Position numbers and translations under genes: made by a program
Notes under the pieces: model-generated
Seen by the model: only the letters and a program-made list of their open reading frames with translations
The model's database searches: none
What the model was told of the DNA's origin: nothing
NCBI GenBank assembly: GCA_030180135.1
Contig: CM058240.1
Location: forward strand, 76,627,581 to 76,691,580
Reading direction: 5' to 3'
From: Orychophragmus violaceus
Taxonomy: Eukaryota; Streptophyta; Magnoliopsida; Brassicales; Brassicaceae
DNA: 64,000 nt
Part shown: positions 33,825 to 45,657 of the stretch, in pieces
Layout: each line of letters begins with the position of its first letter
How positions within the stretch are numbered: the stretch's first letter is position 1

Positions 33825-34508
33825 TGTTGGGAATGTCCTGAAATCTATTGTACTTGCTCTTAAGTGAAAGTCGTATTGTCGAGATGAGACAATCATATGA
33901 CACTAGGCAGTCATAATGCTTTGCTAGAAGCCACTTATGATCAATGAGTTTAGAACTCATTGCTAGTGTTGTATGATCCTACAGGGTCACACACCTAAGA
34001 AAACTGGACGTAGTATACGAGGTTGATCATTAATGTAATGATCTGATGAATGCATATTTGATATACATTCGATACCAATTTTCTGGGGCAGTGTCGATCG
34101 ACACATCAAGTGTGTCGGTCGACAAAACTCGCGAATTGCCAGATTAAAATCGGTTTAATCGTTGGTTAATTCGGTTGTGGTTTAAGTCGACATATATAAG
34201 ATATATGGTCGACCTAAACACTAATCTAACCTAATTCACAGCCACCAGAACGGTAAGAGAAACCTCTCGAGAGATCTGATCTCTAAAGGCACTAGCATCC
34301 CTCCTGTTCAGTTTGTGTGCGTGTGGATAATAGTAGAGGCACAACGTTTGAGGTGCTTCGTGATCTCGATTATCTGCAAAACCTTCCGCTGCTAATAACC
34401 AGATAATCCTGAGGTCCTAATGATTCGATTATATGAACCCTAGATCCTAGGCTTGGAATTCATATTAGGATTGCCTAATTGGATTAGGATCTGCTAGAAA
34501 TTCCTTCA
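33825..34508 (+). repeat. Copia-D 3' LTR
   Basis: 684 bp, about 11 differences from the 5' LTR. It ends TTCCTTCA and is followed by TGGGC. Confidence 0.92.
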
Positions 34509-35440
34509 TGGGCCACATCAGGGGACCAAGCGAGGTCAGCCTCCTCAAGCCCAAGGAAAATCCGTCGGATAAGGAGCGCTGAACGTACGACGATCTGAAA
34601 GAAGAGCGCTCAAAAAGGGAGAAATGAAGTAGAAGAAGTAAACAAAAGGAGAGAGTAGGAACTATACCATGAGCATGATTCCACGATGACTGAAACAACC
34701 TGTTGCTATCAGGAACCGAGGCATCATTAACCTTCGCGAAAAAATACCTATCCTGCCAGTCGGATATTTTACTCACCGCACCGGAAACAAGCTTAAGCCC
34801 GTACCGACTCCTTGCCGAGACATAATGCGTGTCGGTAATCGTCTTGTTTGTAGAAATCCTCATCACTTCCTCGAAAAATCGAAGAGTCACGTCGACCCTT
34901 CCCTCAGCACCGAGCAATAAGGCGACCACCATATTACAAACTGCGGCCGGGCAAAGCGGGGAGAGAGCTATTCGACGCTGTTCACAATAACCTATCAGAA
35001 GTTTAGGAAGAGGGAACCAAAGGTGGAATTTCACAAACCAGCAATCATAAAGACAAATCCACCCGTCAGAAACTGACCACGGTCGCTCGTCCATAGCCGA
35101 GAGACGAAGCACGAGACCCGGAACATGCGCATGGACCCTCACGATCTTGTCCAAGGTTGTTTGCTTACATAAACATTTCCGAATCTTGCGAGTCACCAAA
35201 ACCTTTTTAGCCCGATGCACCTCACAGATGGCGTTGAAATCAGAGCTCTTGACCTGAAACTCCGGGACATCAAAACGCAGACGACGACGCACGTAAGACG
35301 AACTCCTCCCACGATCCTGCGAGACCCCTCTTCTACAATAGACACCTTCAAAAAAGGGAAATCCATCCCCAAGGAGACAAACGAACCTTCGTCATTACTA
35401 TCACTGCTAGAAGAAGAGGAATCAGACGAAGAACTCATCA
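34509..35440 (-). pseudogene. Gypsy-T antisense ORF, N-terminal exons (Transposase_28-like)
   Basis: On the minus strand the gene opens at about 35433 with a Ser/Asp-rich start (MSSSSDSSSSSSDSNDEGSF). The frame shifts near 35300. It then continues as RRRLRFDVPEFQVKSSDF and the conserved block FKFHLWFPLPKLLIGY-like...AAVCNMVVALLLGAEGRVD at about 35060-34890. This looks like Pfam PF04195 ('putative gypsy type transposon'). A donor GTATAG after WNHAH (34668) and an acceptor CTTTCAG (about 34609) define a 60-bp intron. The last exon is cut by Copia-D at 34509. The ORF is antisense to the LTR at 35.8 kb, as in extra ORFs of Tat-lineage elements. The family call is from memory of the domain, without a search. 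Confidence 0.6.
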
Positions 35441-35793
35441 ATGAAAACCAAACGAAAGACGAAACAAAAGCAGAGAAGAGCAAAGAGTAACCCTCCTTCG
35501 GAAGATACTTTTACTCGAGACCTTCAGCAGACATTCGGGGAACATCATCATTACCTTTACACAGATCCCAAGGCTCGACAGTTGCCCATATGACGTTACA
35601 GGCGATACACAACAACCCCTCCTCCGTACAACCGTTAGCACTTTCCTGTCCCCCTAATGACATCACTACACGTGCGCTTAAATATAGAAGGACAAAAGGA
35701 CACGAAAATCGAAAAAACGACTTTAACCAGATTTCCGCTTGACTTAAAATGCTCAAAGAAATTCGCCGAACTCAGCATCGTAACTCGACGAGC

Positions 35794-36211
35794 TGATGGG
35801 GGGACTAATTTTTGGATATGGGTTTAGCACCCATCCAAAGCCCATTGGAAATCTTGTCAAAATCAATCATATTCGATGTCGGCCCAAGAAGACAAGCCTG
35901 CTAAGGAGTCAATGACCCAAAAAGAAGTCAGCATCCAAGCACTATAAATAGGACCCTTCACTATTCATTTAGGGGACATTGTAACTTGCGAGAGTGCCGA
36001 GCTACTTCTATAACGCTCCGACCTCAAGCAAACTTTAGGAAGCACGTCATTTGACGGACTCCCACCTCGTACCATCCTGTTCACAACTCGGCTTCGGTCT
36101 TAAGATTAATAAAGAACAGTTCCAACCTCACTTTTCATTCATATCTCACCTCGTAGTTCAGACATTTCAGATCGTAGCCCGTAATATTGACTAGATCGAA
36201 TTTCCGTAACA
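35794..36211 (+). repeat. Gypsy-T probable 3' LTR
   Basis: A G-rich tract (TGATGGGGGGACTAA at 35794-35808) looks like a polypurine tract and LTR start. TATAAATAGG (about 35943) and AATAAAG (about 36107) give promoter and polyadenylation signals on the plus strand. The sequence ends near CCGTAACA (36211). No second copy is in the window, so the boundaries are estimates. Confidence 0.5.
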
Positions 36212-36310
36212 ACAAACCTTAAACTAAAATATATTACCCAAACCTTTCAAACCCTATTACAACAAACCTTAAACTAAAATATATTACCCAAACCTTTCAA
36301 CACTAATATA
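36211..36310. repeat. 50-bp direct repeat
   Basis: AACAAACCTTAAACTAAAAT and the following 30 bases occur twice with a 50-bp period (36211-36260 and 36261-36300), starting at the end of the Gypsy-T LTR. Confidence 0.85.
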
Positions 36311-36666
36311 TTCTTATTTTACAAATATATAATTTTAAAACATTCTTAAAATTTTAACCATAACCTTTCAAACCCTATTACCCAAACCCTAAATTATAAA
36401 TTAACTCTAAACTTTAAACTCTTAAAAACTATAAAATTAAAATATTAATGAAACTATAATACTTTAAACTTCAAACCTTAAATCTAAACCTCAAACCATA
36501 AATCTAAACCTCTAAACACTAAACCCTAAACAAACCCTAAACAAACCTTAAAATTTTAAAATATAAACAAAACTCTAATTAATAAAATTCTAATTACTAT
36601 AACATATTCCAAACTAAAACCTATTATTTTTAAACTTTAACTTATAACCCTAAACACAACCCTTTA

Positions 36667-36701
<35 letters not shown>

Positions 36702-36793
36702 TAATCATAATATACTCTAAACCTTACTCTTAATCGTAAACAATAAATCAAAAATAAAAATTAATTATATATACATAAATTACTAATATCTAA

Positions 36794-36829
<36 letters not shown>

Positions 36830-37140
36830 TAAATAAAATTAATTCTAATGATTTTTTAACTCTAGTTATGTTTTAATACTAATATTAAATTAAAATTATT
36901 AAAAACGAATAATTATTCTATATACTCAAAATAAAATTTAACATTTTTAAAATAAAAATTATATATAAATTTAATTATTTTTATTATATATACTCAATAG
37001 TTATTTGTAAACCCTTTATAAAATTTAACGCTTTAAAACTTTCACTTTAACCATAAACTCTTAAACATAACCATAAATCATTAAAATAAAATTGGACAAA
37101 AAATAAAATAAAACTGATTGTGTATTGGTTGATGCAAAGG
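36310..37140. other. AT-rich low-complexity region with telomere-like words
   Basis: No gene. The region is very AT-rich, with scattered AAACCCTAAA words that are not in perfect tandem. A (TA)n tract lies at about 36669-36698 and an (AC)n-(TA)n tract at about 36795-36830. Confidence 0.8.
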
Positions 37141-37572
37141 GATGATGATCACCCTATTTTTATTCTTAGCCGTTGATTACCTTTGATCTAACGGATACAA
37201 GTACAACATCCCATCTGTGTGTTTCTCTTCCACCTCCTTTACTTTTTTTATTTTTATATTCATTTTTTTTTTGGTTTCTCCTTGATCTTCCTATTATCAC
37301 TAATCTTTGTTAGCTTCTTCATTTTTCCAATTATCTGCGACAGGAGGAGGATCACCCTTCATTTTTTTTTTTTGGTTTCTTTTTGGTCTTCGTGAGTCCC
37401 TCCCACGGCAGTTCCGTCCTCCACCTCGCTTCACCACCGACCATCTCCTTTTGCTGCACCAACTCCTTCACGGATTACCACTCCTCCGCCGTCAGTCACT
37501 CCCACGGCAGCTCCGACCTCCACCATCGCTTCACCACCGACCTCCACCAATGCTTCGTCACCGAACTCCACC
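37141..37572 (+). other. CT-rich sequence interrupted by a hAT element
   Basis: Pyrimidine-rich DNA translates into low-complexity Pro/His/Ser ORFs with repeated CTTCACCACCGACC words. It continues after the hAT element at 38262. It may be a former gene or the interior of the CACTA-like element ending at 38990. I do not recognise a protein. Confidence 0.4.
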
Positions 37573-37580
37573 GTCGCTTC
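37573..37580. repeat. 8-bp target duplication GTCGCTTC (left)
   Basis: GTCGCTTC at 37573-37580 is repeated exactly at 38254-38261, on either side of a TIR element. Confidence 0.92.
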
Positions 37581-38253
37581 TAGCCCTGGGCATTCGGGTA
37601 TCCAATCGGTGTTCGGTTCCACCCATTCGGTTCTCGCGCGGGTATTTCAGTCCTATGCATAGAAGCCCCAATCGGTATTTTACAAAAAAATGGGTTCGGT
37701 CCGGTTCAGATCATGTCGGGTTCGGGTCGATTCTGTAATTCAATATAAAATCCGAATAAACCTGAAATACTTTCGGATATCAATCGGGTTCGGTTCTTTT
37801 GTAACCAAAGTACTCAATATAACTAAAAAACTTCGAAAAACCCAGAAAATCCGAAAACTTGGAAATTTTGAAACAAAACTCAAGAAAAATCTGAAAAACC
37901 AGAAAATATATCACCCCAAATAATACTATTTTATATAGTAAATTAAATAGTAATATATTTTAATACTTATAAGTGACTATATCCTTAGCATTTTTATATA
38001 TTATTAAAAAATTAAATAATTTAAGATAAATTTAAGAAGTGAACTAGTAATGTAGTAGAGTTATTGGTATAGTTCGGGTTAATTCGGGTACCCAATTGGA
38101 TACCGGGTATTACCCGAACCGAACCGATATCCAAAGTAACTTGCACTTAGGATCCAATCAGTTATTTTGCTGGATCCGAACCCGAACCGATACCGAATTT
38201 TTCGGTGCGGAACAGGTTTGGTTCTTCGGATTCAGATATTATGCCCAGCCCTA
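37581..38253. mobile_element. Non-autonomous hAT-type element (673 bp)
   Basis: Terminal inverted repeats TAGCCCTGGGCAT (left) and TAGGGCTGGGCAT (reverse complement of the right end) match at 11 of 13 positions. The flanking 8-bp duplication is perfect, the hAT hallmark. The interior is rich in inverted TTCGGGT/ACCCGAA words (37590-37790 against 38060-38240), so the element is close to a long hairpin. It has no transposase ORF and depends on an autonomous hAT elsewhere. Confidence 0.88.
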
Positions 38254-38261
38254 GTCGCTTC

Positions 38262-38540
38262 ACCACCTGCCTCCACTGCTTCACCACCGACCTCCAACCA
38301 TGGCAGCTACATCCCATTGTCGGCGGTTGTACGGTTCTGTATCTTCCTCATGGAGACGTCGGAGGTTGTTGAGGAATCGACAATCGAGCGTTAGATTTGG
38401 TCGAGCAGAGTGGAGGAGAAAGAAGGATGACGAAGACGAAGTGAGAGAGAGAACATGATGACGGTGGTCGCCGGAGCAGAACGCGGTGATCGACGGAGCT
38501 ACTCGGTGTCGCTTAATTGGATATTATTTGTATTTGTTTG
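38262..38540 (+). other. Continuation of the sequence split by the hAT element
   Basis: CTTCACCACC-type sequence resumes, followed by a GA-rich stretch (38390-38500). No recognisable protein. Confidence 0.4.
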
Positions 38541-38699
38541 TATAATTGTTTGTATATTTGTTTGTATATTTATTTATAAATTATTTGTATATTTATTTGT
38601 TGTATATATATATATTTAATTTTAATTATTTTTAATAAAATTTAGTAAGTAATAAATTAATATTAATTTAATTTTGATTTGGATAATATTTTTTATTTA

Positions 38700-38990
38700 T
38701 TTATTTTTTTCGTAGATATTGCCACGGATTTATTTGTGGCTATTCGTGGAAATATAGCTACGAATATGTTTGTGGCTATTTGTGGCTACTTAGTCACAAA
38801 TTGTTTTTATGGCTAATCCGTGGAAGCTTTGCCACGAATCGCCACGATTCTGCAATATCCACGAGGTCATAGTCACGAAAATATTTAGTGGCTATCCGTG
38901 GCTATGGTCATTATAGCCACGAATTTTGGCTAATAGCCACGAAAAAATTCGTGGCTATTTGACAGTTTTCTTGTAGTAATTATACTTGTT
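38700..38990. mobile_element. Right end of a CACTA-like element
   Basis: The sequence ends GTTTTCTTGTAGTA (about 38973-38986), the reverse complement of a CACTACAAGAAAAC-type terminus with one changed base. The preceding 280 bp carries about 15 copies of GTGGCTA/TAGCCAC and GCCACGAA/TTCGTGGC in both orientations. This is the subterminal repeat pattern of En/Spm elements. No matching left end was found in the window. Confidence 0.62.
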
Positions 38991-39036
38991 ACGCGGACAC
39001 ATAAATATTAACATTATGAGTAAAATAAGTCCTCAT

Positions 39037-39900
39037 TCATGAGGTAGAAATATATACAATAATTTCACACCAAAGCAAGTTATATATACAAGAGGAGAAA
39101 ACCTGTAGGAGACAAACAAGAAAGTACATGCGCACGTTCGATTTTCTCTTTGTATTGCCAAACTTTTTTTCCGTTGTCGTTTTTGCTTTTAGAAGGCTTC
39201 TTCGGCTATTAGCGACTTTCGCCGTTACCGTGAGAGTCTCTCGTCGTTTCTCGAGCACTTGAATAGTCCAATTGCGGTAGCAGAGATCTCCAAAAGATGT
39301 CTCATCATTCTTTCCTATGGTGGTCGCATGGTGTGGATACTTCTCGGTGAGGCAATGCGGTGCTGGTGAGAAACGATTCAACGGATCCCGGTAAAACGTG
39401 ATCCATGAAACCGCTTGAGTACTTGCATTTGAAGTGGGGAACACATGGAATGGAGAAAAGTTTCACATCTGGTCCGTTATCGCCGGCGGAAGTCGTCGAG
39501 AAGGTAGGAGGGCAACGATCCTTTCCGAGGGGGTGTCGTGGAGGTGGTGGCCACACCAAAAAGACTGTGGCGGAGATCGGAGGTGAAATGCCTCGTTTCA
39601 TGCCGGTTTCTCCAAAGAAGCTCCTTTCGATGGAGGAGAGATACGATTTGAGGTGATCGCTTGGTGACAGATCCTCGCCGGAATAGGTTTTACGGTGATG
39701 TTACAGCCATCGAAATTTTCTAGGAGCGGTTTCGCCGGTTGAATCCGTTGAACTCTGTGAATGAAATCCGTACTCGCCAAGAGAAGGAGAGAGGAGGTCA
39801 GGATTTTCGGTTTTGATCGTCGGTTGTGGGTCGAGTCTCCTGCCGCGCTGGAAAAATTCCATCAGGTGCCGTTAGTTTCGCCGGATCACATCTGCCGGAA
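39037..39900 (-). other. Unidentified ORF-bearing segment
   Basis: Two overlapping minus-strand ORFs, 39444-39037 (135 aa) and 39601-39305 (98 aa), look more gene-like than their surroundings. The first has a mixed composition (YRDPLNRFSPAPHCLTEKY) and ends in a Lys-rich stretch and a short hydrophobic segment. A frameshift near 39440 could join them. Overlapping plus-strand ORFs exist too. I do not recognise a family. It may be a decayed host gene piece. Confidence 0.3.
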
Positions 39901-40327
39901 AGCATAAAAGGATCTCTTAGGCTTGACCCTAAAGTGTGGAGTGGAAAATCCGTAAATACGTATCCGGTTTGAGGGTTGCTTTCGGTTATTTAGGGTTGTT
40001 TTTTTTTCCTTCTGACAGGTTCTGTTGTAAACCCGGTTGATCTCCGGTTCTAGATTGGATTATGTTTAAGAATATTATATATTTAAAAAAGGAGAAAACC
40101 TGGTGTTTTTAACATGTTATTTGGTTAACCAATCTCCAAATTTGGTTTTGAAGAAGTTAATTAAAATTCAAGATCTCTAAAAATGTGGTTTTGGCCGGAG
40201 ATATTTAACAAATTTTAAACCGAGAACAAAACCCAACGGGTTTTACAAATGTCTTAGACTTTATACTCAACTGTTATAGACATGTGTACCAATAATTTAG
40301 ACAGGTTATATTTTCATTTTTCATTTG
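39901..40327. other. Intergenic DNA, no feature seen
   Basis: AT-rich sequence between the unidentified ORF segment and the left end of MULE-V. No ORF, repeat or terminus was recognised. Confidence 0.5.
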
Positions 40328-40470
40328 GGTGATTAAGGTCGAATTTATTGCATTCAATGTATCTTTTTAAAAAAAGATATTGCAAACTTGTATCTTTCCA
40401 AATTTAGTTGCATTTTTTTTTATTTTTTCTGACATTTTATGTGTTTAAAATACTATTCTACCCCTACCTA
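40328..40470. repeat. MULE-V left terminal inverted repeat (approximate)
   Basis: Contains TGATTAAGG, ATGTATCTTTT and TTGTATCTTT words that align in order with the reverse complement of 61770-61885. The pairing is diverged. Confidence 0.5.
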
Positions 40471-43400
40471 ACTAATCAATTAATATCTCTTTCAGTTACT
40501 ATCTTAGTTACCTTTTCTTTTAGTTAGACTCAAGAAAGCCTTTTTCATTGGTTGTCTCTACTTTCTTGTTACTTTGAACTGTTGAAAACATATCTTTTCT
40601 ACATTCCCGCTTTTACAGGAGACCAAAAAACACTTTGGTAATTAGGAAAGCAGGTAACTCATGGATACTGCGTTCCCTTCATTCTCGAAGATGCATTGTG
40701 TGGTTGTATGTGGTTCATGGCTTGTTAAAGGCGACGTTGGCTGGAGGTTTGTCGTTGACATAGAGAAGGTATCCCGAGTTGTTCCTGTAACTCTAGGCAT
40801 GAAGATTGCTGACCTTGTCCATGTTGTTTTGACCGAGTTGGGGTTGGAGACGGCAGCGAAGCCAACCTTCGGCTACTCGCCAGTTCTTGCAGCCTCCTCT
40901 TCTACGAAAGAGACCTTGCCGCCGATTATGGTTACCACAGATTTCAGACTATCTTGTTTCCTAGACATGCTGTCCTCCAACCGCTCAATGTCGCTTTACT
41001 TATCCCTGGGGAAAAAGGTTGTTCGTAAAGAATCCTACGTTTCTGCTGAAAAAAGGTTTTCTAAGGTCTCTCGCCGGAGCAGCTTTCTAACTCCTAGAAG
41101 ACTTTTTGGTAATATGACTTCGTCTGGCAGTAGAGAATCCCATATAATGCTTGACGATGACACTGTTGAAGCGCTAGATTCCATGTTTCATACAAACTCA
41201 CCTCGTTCCAAGCCCAGCGGTTCGGGTTTGATAGATGCATTTTGCAGGCCATCCATCAAACAAGAATTTAACGACGATGTTGCAGATGTGCGGTCACCAT
41301 CGTTTACTTATGCTAACCGTCCTCAAAGCCAGTATCTGACTGAACAAGGTACGTGACCCAGTTTTTTTTTCATCCTCATATTTGCATATGTTCAACAAAA
41401 AAAACAAGAAAATTCCAATTTACACTCACACTATTTCTTCCGCTCCATACTATCCGTATAATGCAGATTTACCGGATACAAGAGATGGCCGTTTCGAAAA
41501 CAAGATACCATCGTTCAGCCTTAATTTACTAGACAAAGATAGCCAAGAAGATGTCCTCAGAAACGAAGATGAAACTTTAAATTTGATCCACAACCATCCA
41601 CCAAGCGATGATTTAGTGGATAAAGAAGTTGCCGTACTAATGCAGGGAACGTGCCCTCAATCAGCCTCGATTTACTTGATGGTGGTACTAATGAAATTGT
41701 CCCATATAACGGCGGAAATGAAAACCATAACCTACCCAACATTCCACCTGCCAATGCACCAGTCGTCGGCTCAGATGAACAACCTCCAGGCAAGAGGCCT
41801 CCATTCAGCTTCGATTTGCTAGATAGCCAAGAGGACGTGACTGTTAACATAGAAACTGGCTATCCGTATGGAGATGCTGATATGGCAAAAAGCGATGAAG
41901 AGGACATTTGCACCCCAGATGGAGATGAAAGTGTAACGTCAAACGAGGTCCTTGTAGATGTTGGGAATGTGGATCGTGAATTTTGGTCCAACCTCATCGA
42001 TGATGAATATGGAGGTTCAGATGCGTTAGATGTGATGACGGAAACCCCCGTAGGAGTAGGTAATAGATCCAAACGAAAGAGTGTTGATTCCGGTTCTGTA
42101 CAACAAAAATACATATACAGATGGATAGGTTCCAACGTCGACGAACAAGCCAACGACGACGTACAATATGACATTCCGCTTCTGGTGGACGACCTCGAGT
42201 TTCAACGTGATCCTATCCCTGATTTAGATTTAGATTCAATGGGAGGTGATCTGTACAAGGGAAAACTTTTCAAGGACAAAGCCGATTGCCAGACATGGTT
42301 AGCAATCCATGCGATCAAGAATAAGTTTCACTATATACAACTTGTGTCCACACTTTACAAAATTTTTATCCATTGCCGGAAAAACATGCAACTGGGGTGT
42401 CATGGTCCATGAGATGCCGTACACTGGGTATTGGCAGGTACGTAAGGCAGAGTTCTTGCACACATGTTGTACTGACACTCGCAACAAGTATAGAAAACTT
42501 GGGACTACAAAGGTCATTGCGGCCGCATTCAAAGATAAATATACAGACCCGTCATTGGGTCCCAAACCAGCTGGGCTCAAAGCTTTATTGATGAAAGAGC
42601 TTCGTATCAACTCACCGTATAATAAGCGTTGGCGTGCACGTGCCAAGGCCCTCACGATGCTACGAGGTACCGACGACGTTTCTTATAGGCAGCTACCTGT
42701 GTTCTTATACATGCTTAAGCTTGCTAATCCTGGGACAATAGCTGATATCGAGTCCGAGGTAGACGCAGTAGGGTGCGAGCGGTTTCTATATCTGTTTCTA
42801 GCATTTGGGGCATCCATAAAAGGTTTCGCGAAACTGCGTCGAATGATTATCGTGGATGGCACACATTTGAGTGGCGGATACAGTGGAGTTCTGTTGACCG
42901 CTAGTGGACAAGATGCTAATTTACAAGTCTTTCCACTCGCATTCTGTGTAGTAGACAAAGAGAATGAGGAGTCCTGGACATATTTCTTTTACAAGCTTGA
43001 AAAGATCATCGCTGACAGTCCCACCTTAACATTTATATCCGATAGGTGTCAGTCAATATACAAATCTAAGGGCATAATCTTCCCTCGCTCCCATAATAGA
43101 GCATGTCTTGAGAATGTTCACAGAAATGTGAAAGCCAAGTTTAAATCTGCTGGACTTGCAATTAGTTAAAGCAACATGCACTGCTTATAGGATTGGTGGA
43201 TACCGTGAAGTATACAATCGTATCCGTAACATCAATCTAGCTTGTGCTAAGTACCTTGACAATATAGGTGTTGGACACTGAACCAAGGCATATTCAAAGG
43301 AGAAAGTTACAATCTTATCACTAGCAGTGTCGCGGAGACATTGAACAAAGCTTTACTTGATGGTAGGAGTCAACCGATCATCGAATTTGTTACTTGTATT

Positions 43401-43670
43401 CGCTCTATGTTGACCAGGTGGTTCTGTTTTCGACGTGCGAAATCAGCAGCCCACATGTGCGATGTGTCTATTGAGGTTGATAAACTAATGGATAAGCATA
43501 TGCAGACTGTTCACGGCAGTAAGATAGCCAGTGTTGCACACTGGAATTTTGAAATAGTTGGACAGTTTGGCGGGGAATCATTTCATATTCTTCTGGACGA
43601 TAAGCGATTGCACATGCAAGATATTCGACAAGCTTAGAATTCCATGTGGTCACGCATTAATTTCTGCCGA

Positions 43671-43675
43671 CAGCC
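43671..43675. repeat. Target-site duplication CAGCC of Gypsy-G (left)
   Basis: CAGCC at 43671-43675 and 49759-49763. Joining the MULE reading frame across one copy restores a sensible Ala-Asp-Ser-Leu-Asp-Leu run. Confidence 0.9.
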
Positions 43676-44852
43676 TTATAGGTCTAAAGTTTTACCCTAT
43701 ACTAACTGCAAGTGCACAGTATATCAATGTAGTACTTAGGGATCGAATCCACGAGGACTCTAGGCAACGATAGGATCATGAACTTAAAGAGATTTAAAAC
43801 TAGGAGAAAGCAAAAAGCAAATTGTATTGGATTAACTAAAAGCAAGCAAGAAAGTAAACAAGTAGCAGGTTGTTGTTGTAGGCAATAAACTAAGGGCGCT
43901 AAGTCTAGGGCGTTCTCAGGAAATCATACAAGCAGATAAATCATTCAGTCAGGATCTAATTAAACACAGTTCTATAACTCAAACACGAATATAGAATTAA
44001 CCAACTGTCGTTGCGAGAATTCTCTAAGTCTAAGTGCAGCAATCCAAATTCCTTTGCAATTACAAACAGTTTAAACCAGCTTTAATTCCAAGTTCGATAT
44101 GTTCACAATCTAATTAAACCAAATTCCTTTGCGAGTAATTAAATTGCTCAACCTAAATAGTTCAGATTCTAAACCACACTGTCGTGTCGTATTTAGCAAC
44201 CTAAGATCTAGATTCTAATTGATCAGGTTAGAACTAGCATTAAACACAATTTAGTTTGAAGATGTGAATCCTTAACTGAATTAATTATATCTAGCAAGTC
44301 ATGAAATCCCTATGAGAAACCCTAAACCTAACTATGAAACTACTCAGACATAGATGATGTAAACATAATCAATGAATTAATAGAAATCATAAAAGAGATT
44401 AGAATATAAAAGGGGTTCAAAAACTTCTCCAAAACGAATGTAGTACAGGATCAGATCAGCCCCAAAAGCTCTAAAAAACTCTCTGCTCTAAGTTATGGTA
44501 GCGTCCCTAAAACTGAAGCTAAAAACCTAATTAAATAGCTAAAACACGACTTGGGGCTTCTGTGTAAATATCTGGAACTTCTGGGCATATTTGCAATATT
44601 GGCATTCTTCATTAAAGCGCCGAGAATCTGGCCCAACTCGCTGTGCATCGATCGATGCAGGTGTGAAACGATCGACGCAGTACTCAAATCTGGACAGTGA
44701 ACACAACCTCTCGGGTCAAATCTCCAAAGTGCTCCAATTAGCTCCATAATCTCCACTTTTGCTCCAAACATACGTGTACCTAATAAGACCTGCAAAAGAC
44801 TCTAAAGAAACACTAATAGACTCTAAAACAGACTTATATCATGGCATAAAAC
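43676..44852 (-). repeat. Gypsy-G 3' LTR, truncated at its inner end
   Basis: Aligns with 48560-49736 at roughly 98%. It starts TTATAGG where the other has TGATAGG. It stops matching after CATAAAAC, so the terminal hairpin region of the LTR is missing. It carries a palindrome pair at 44643-44678. Confidence 0.85.
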
Positions 44853-45657
44853 AATATTAGTCTCGTCAGAATATCCCTGTGAAATCGCAATGCAACGATC
44901 GATGTAGGGCGATTTCACAGCCGACAATGAATCCTCAAATTTGTTTCTAAATCCGTTCTAAAACTACACCAACAACAACAATCCATCACCAATTACCCCT
45001 AATCATGTCTATAACAACATGGGATCATCGTTTTCAAGCCAAAATTCTCAATTTCTAAAACCCTAAAAACGAATCCGAAAATCATGAAATTGAGGCACAT
45101 TACCTTGGATTTGCTTCGAATGGGTTAGAGAAACAGATAAAGCGTGTAAAAACAAGGAGAATAGCACTTGGAATCAACCAAAACGATGAAGAAGTGAGAG
45201 ATCTAGGTGGTGAGAGTCTCGGTTGTACGGATGGCGATAGTGGAGAAGAAGAGAAGAGAAAAGGGTTTAAGGCACTTACCTGGTCGTGGGTGCAACGATC
45301 GTTGCTGATGAGCAACGATCGATGCTGTTGAACCGAATTGATTCCGGTTTAGCACGCGTACCTTAATTTGCAATTAAACCGTTTGCAACGACCGTTGCAC
45401 AGGACCGCAACGATCGTCACAATGCGATCCCATATCCTCGTCATAATCTCCTTGCAACGACCGGTGCACAAGTGCATCGATCGTCACACATCTCCAGACT
45501 CGAGTTCTGTATCTAAAAACTTAGCAAAACAAAATCAAAACGTAAGTTCCTAAGAAAAACACCAAAAAATAAGAAAGAAAAATACTAAAACCTAAAAGTG
45601 GGTTGTCTCCCACTCAGCGCTTGTTTAAGGTCATTAGCTTGACCGGACGAACAAAAA
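44853..45657 (-). other. Gypsy-G 3' internal region, no pol
   Basis: About 800 bp between the protease ORF and the 3' LTR. No RT or integrase match was seen. It holds palindrome pairs at about 45292-45325, 45383-45418 and 45453-45490. One more near 44889 lies in an inverted GAAATCGC...GCGATTTC repeat. Confidence 0.7.

Larger units (their letters stand above)
20290..34508 (+). mobile_element. Copia-D: decayed Ty1/copia element (plus strand), host of Copia-E
   Basis: A plus-strand copia element with 684-bp LTRs at 20290-20973 and 33825-34508. The flanks read CGGGC (20285-20289) and TGGGC (34509-34513), a 5-bp duplication with one C-to-T change. The LTRs differ at about 11 positions by eye (1.6%). 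Gag is frameshifted, pol has many stops, and RT has YVDN instead of YVDD. Copia-E (25253-32757) sits inside its RT. Without Copia-E the element would be about 6.7 kb. Confidence 0.9.

Noticed and set aside
35215..35490. Plus-strand 91-aa ORF over the Gypsy-T antisense gene
   Set aside because: Lies opposite the Ser/Asp-rich start of the minus-strand ORF and mirrors its codons.
36360..36560. Possible interstitial telomere array (AAACCCT)
   Set aside because: Words are scattered and degenerate, not in tandem; the region is better called low complexity.
37307..37738. 143-aa ORF spanning the left hAT end
   Set aside because: It crosses the hAT boundary and is low in complexity, so it cannot be an ancestral gene.
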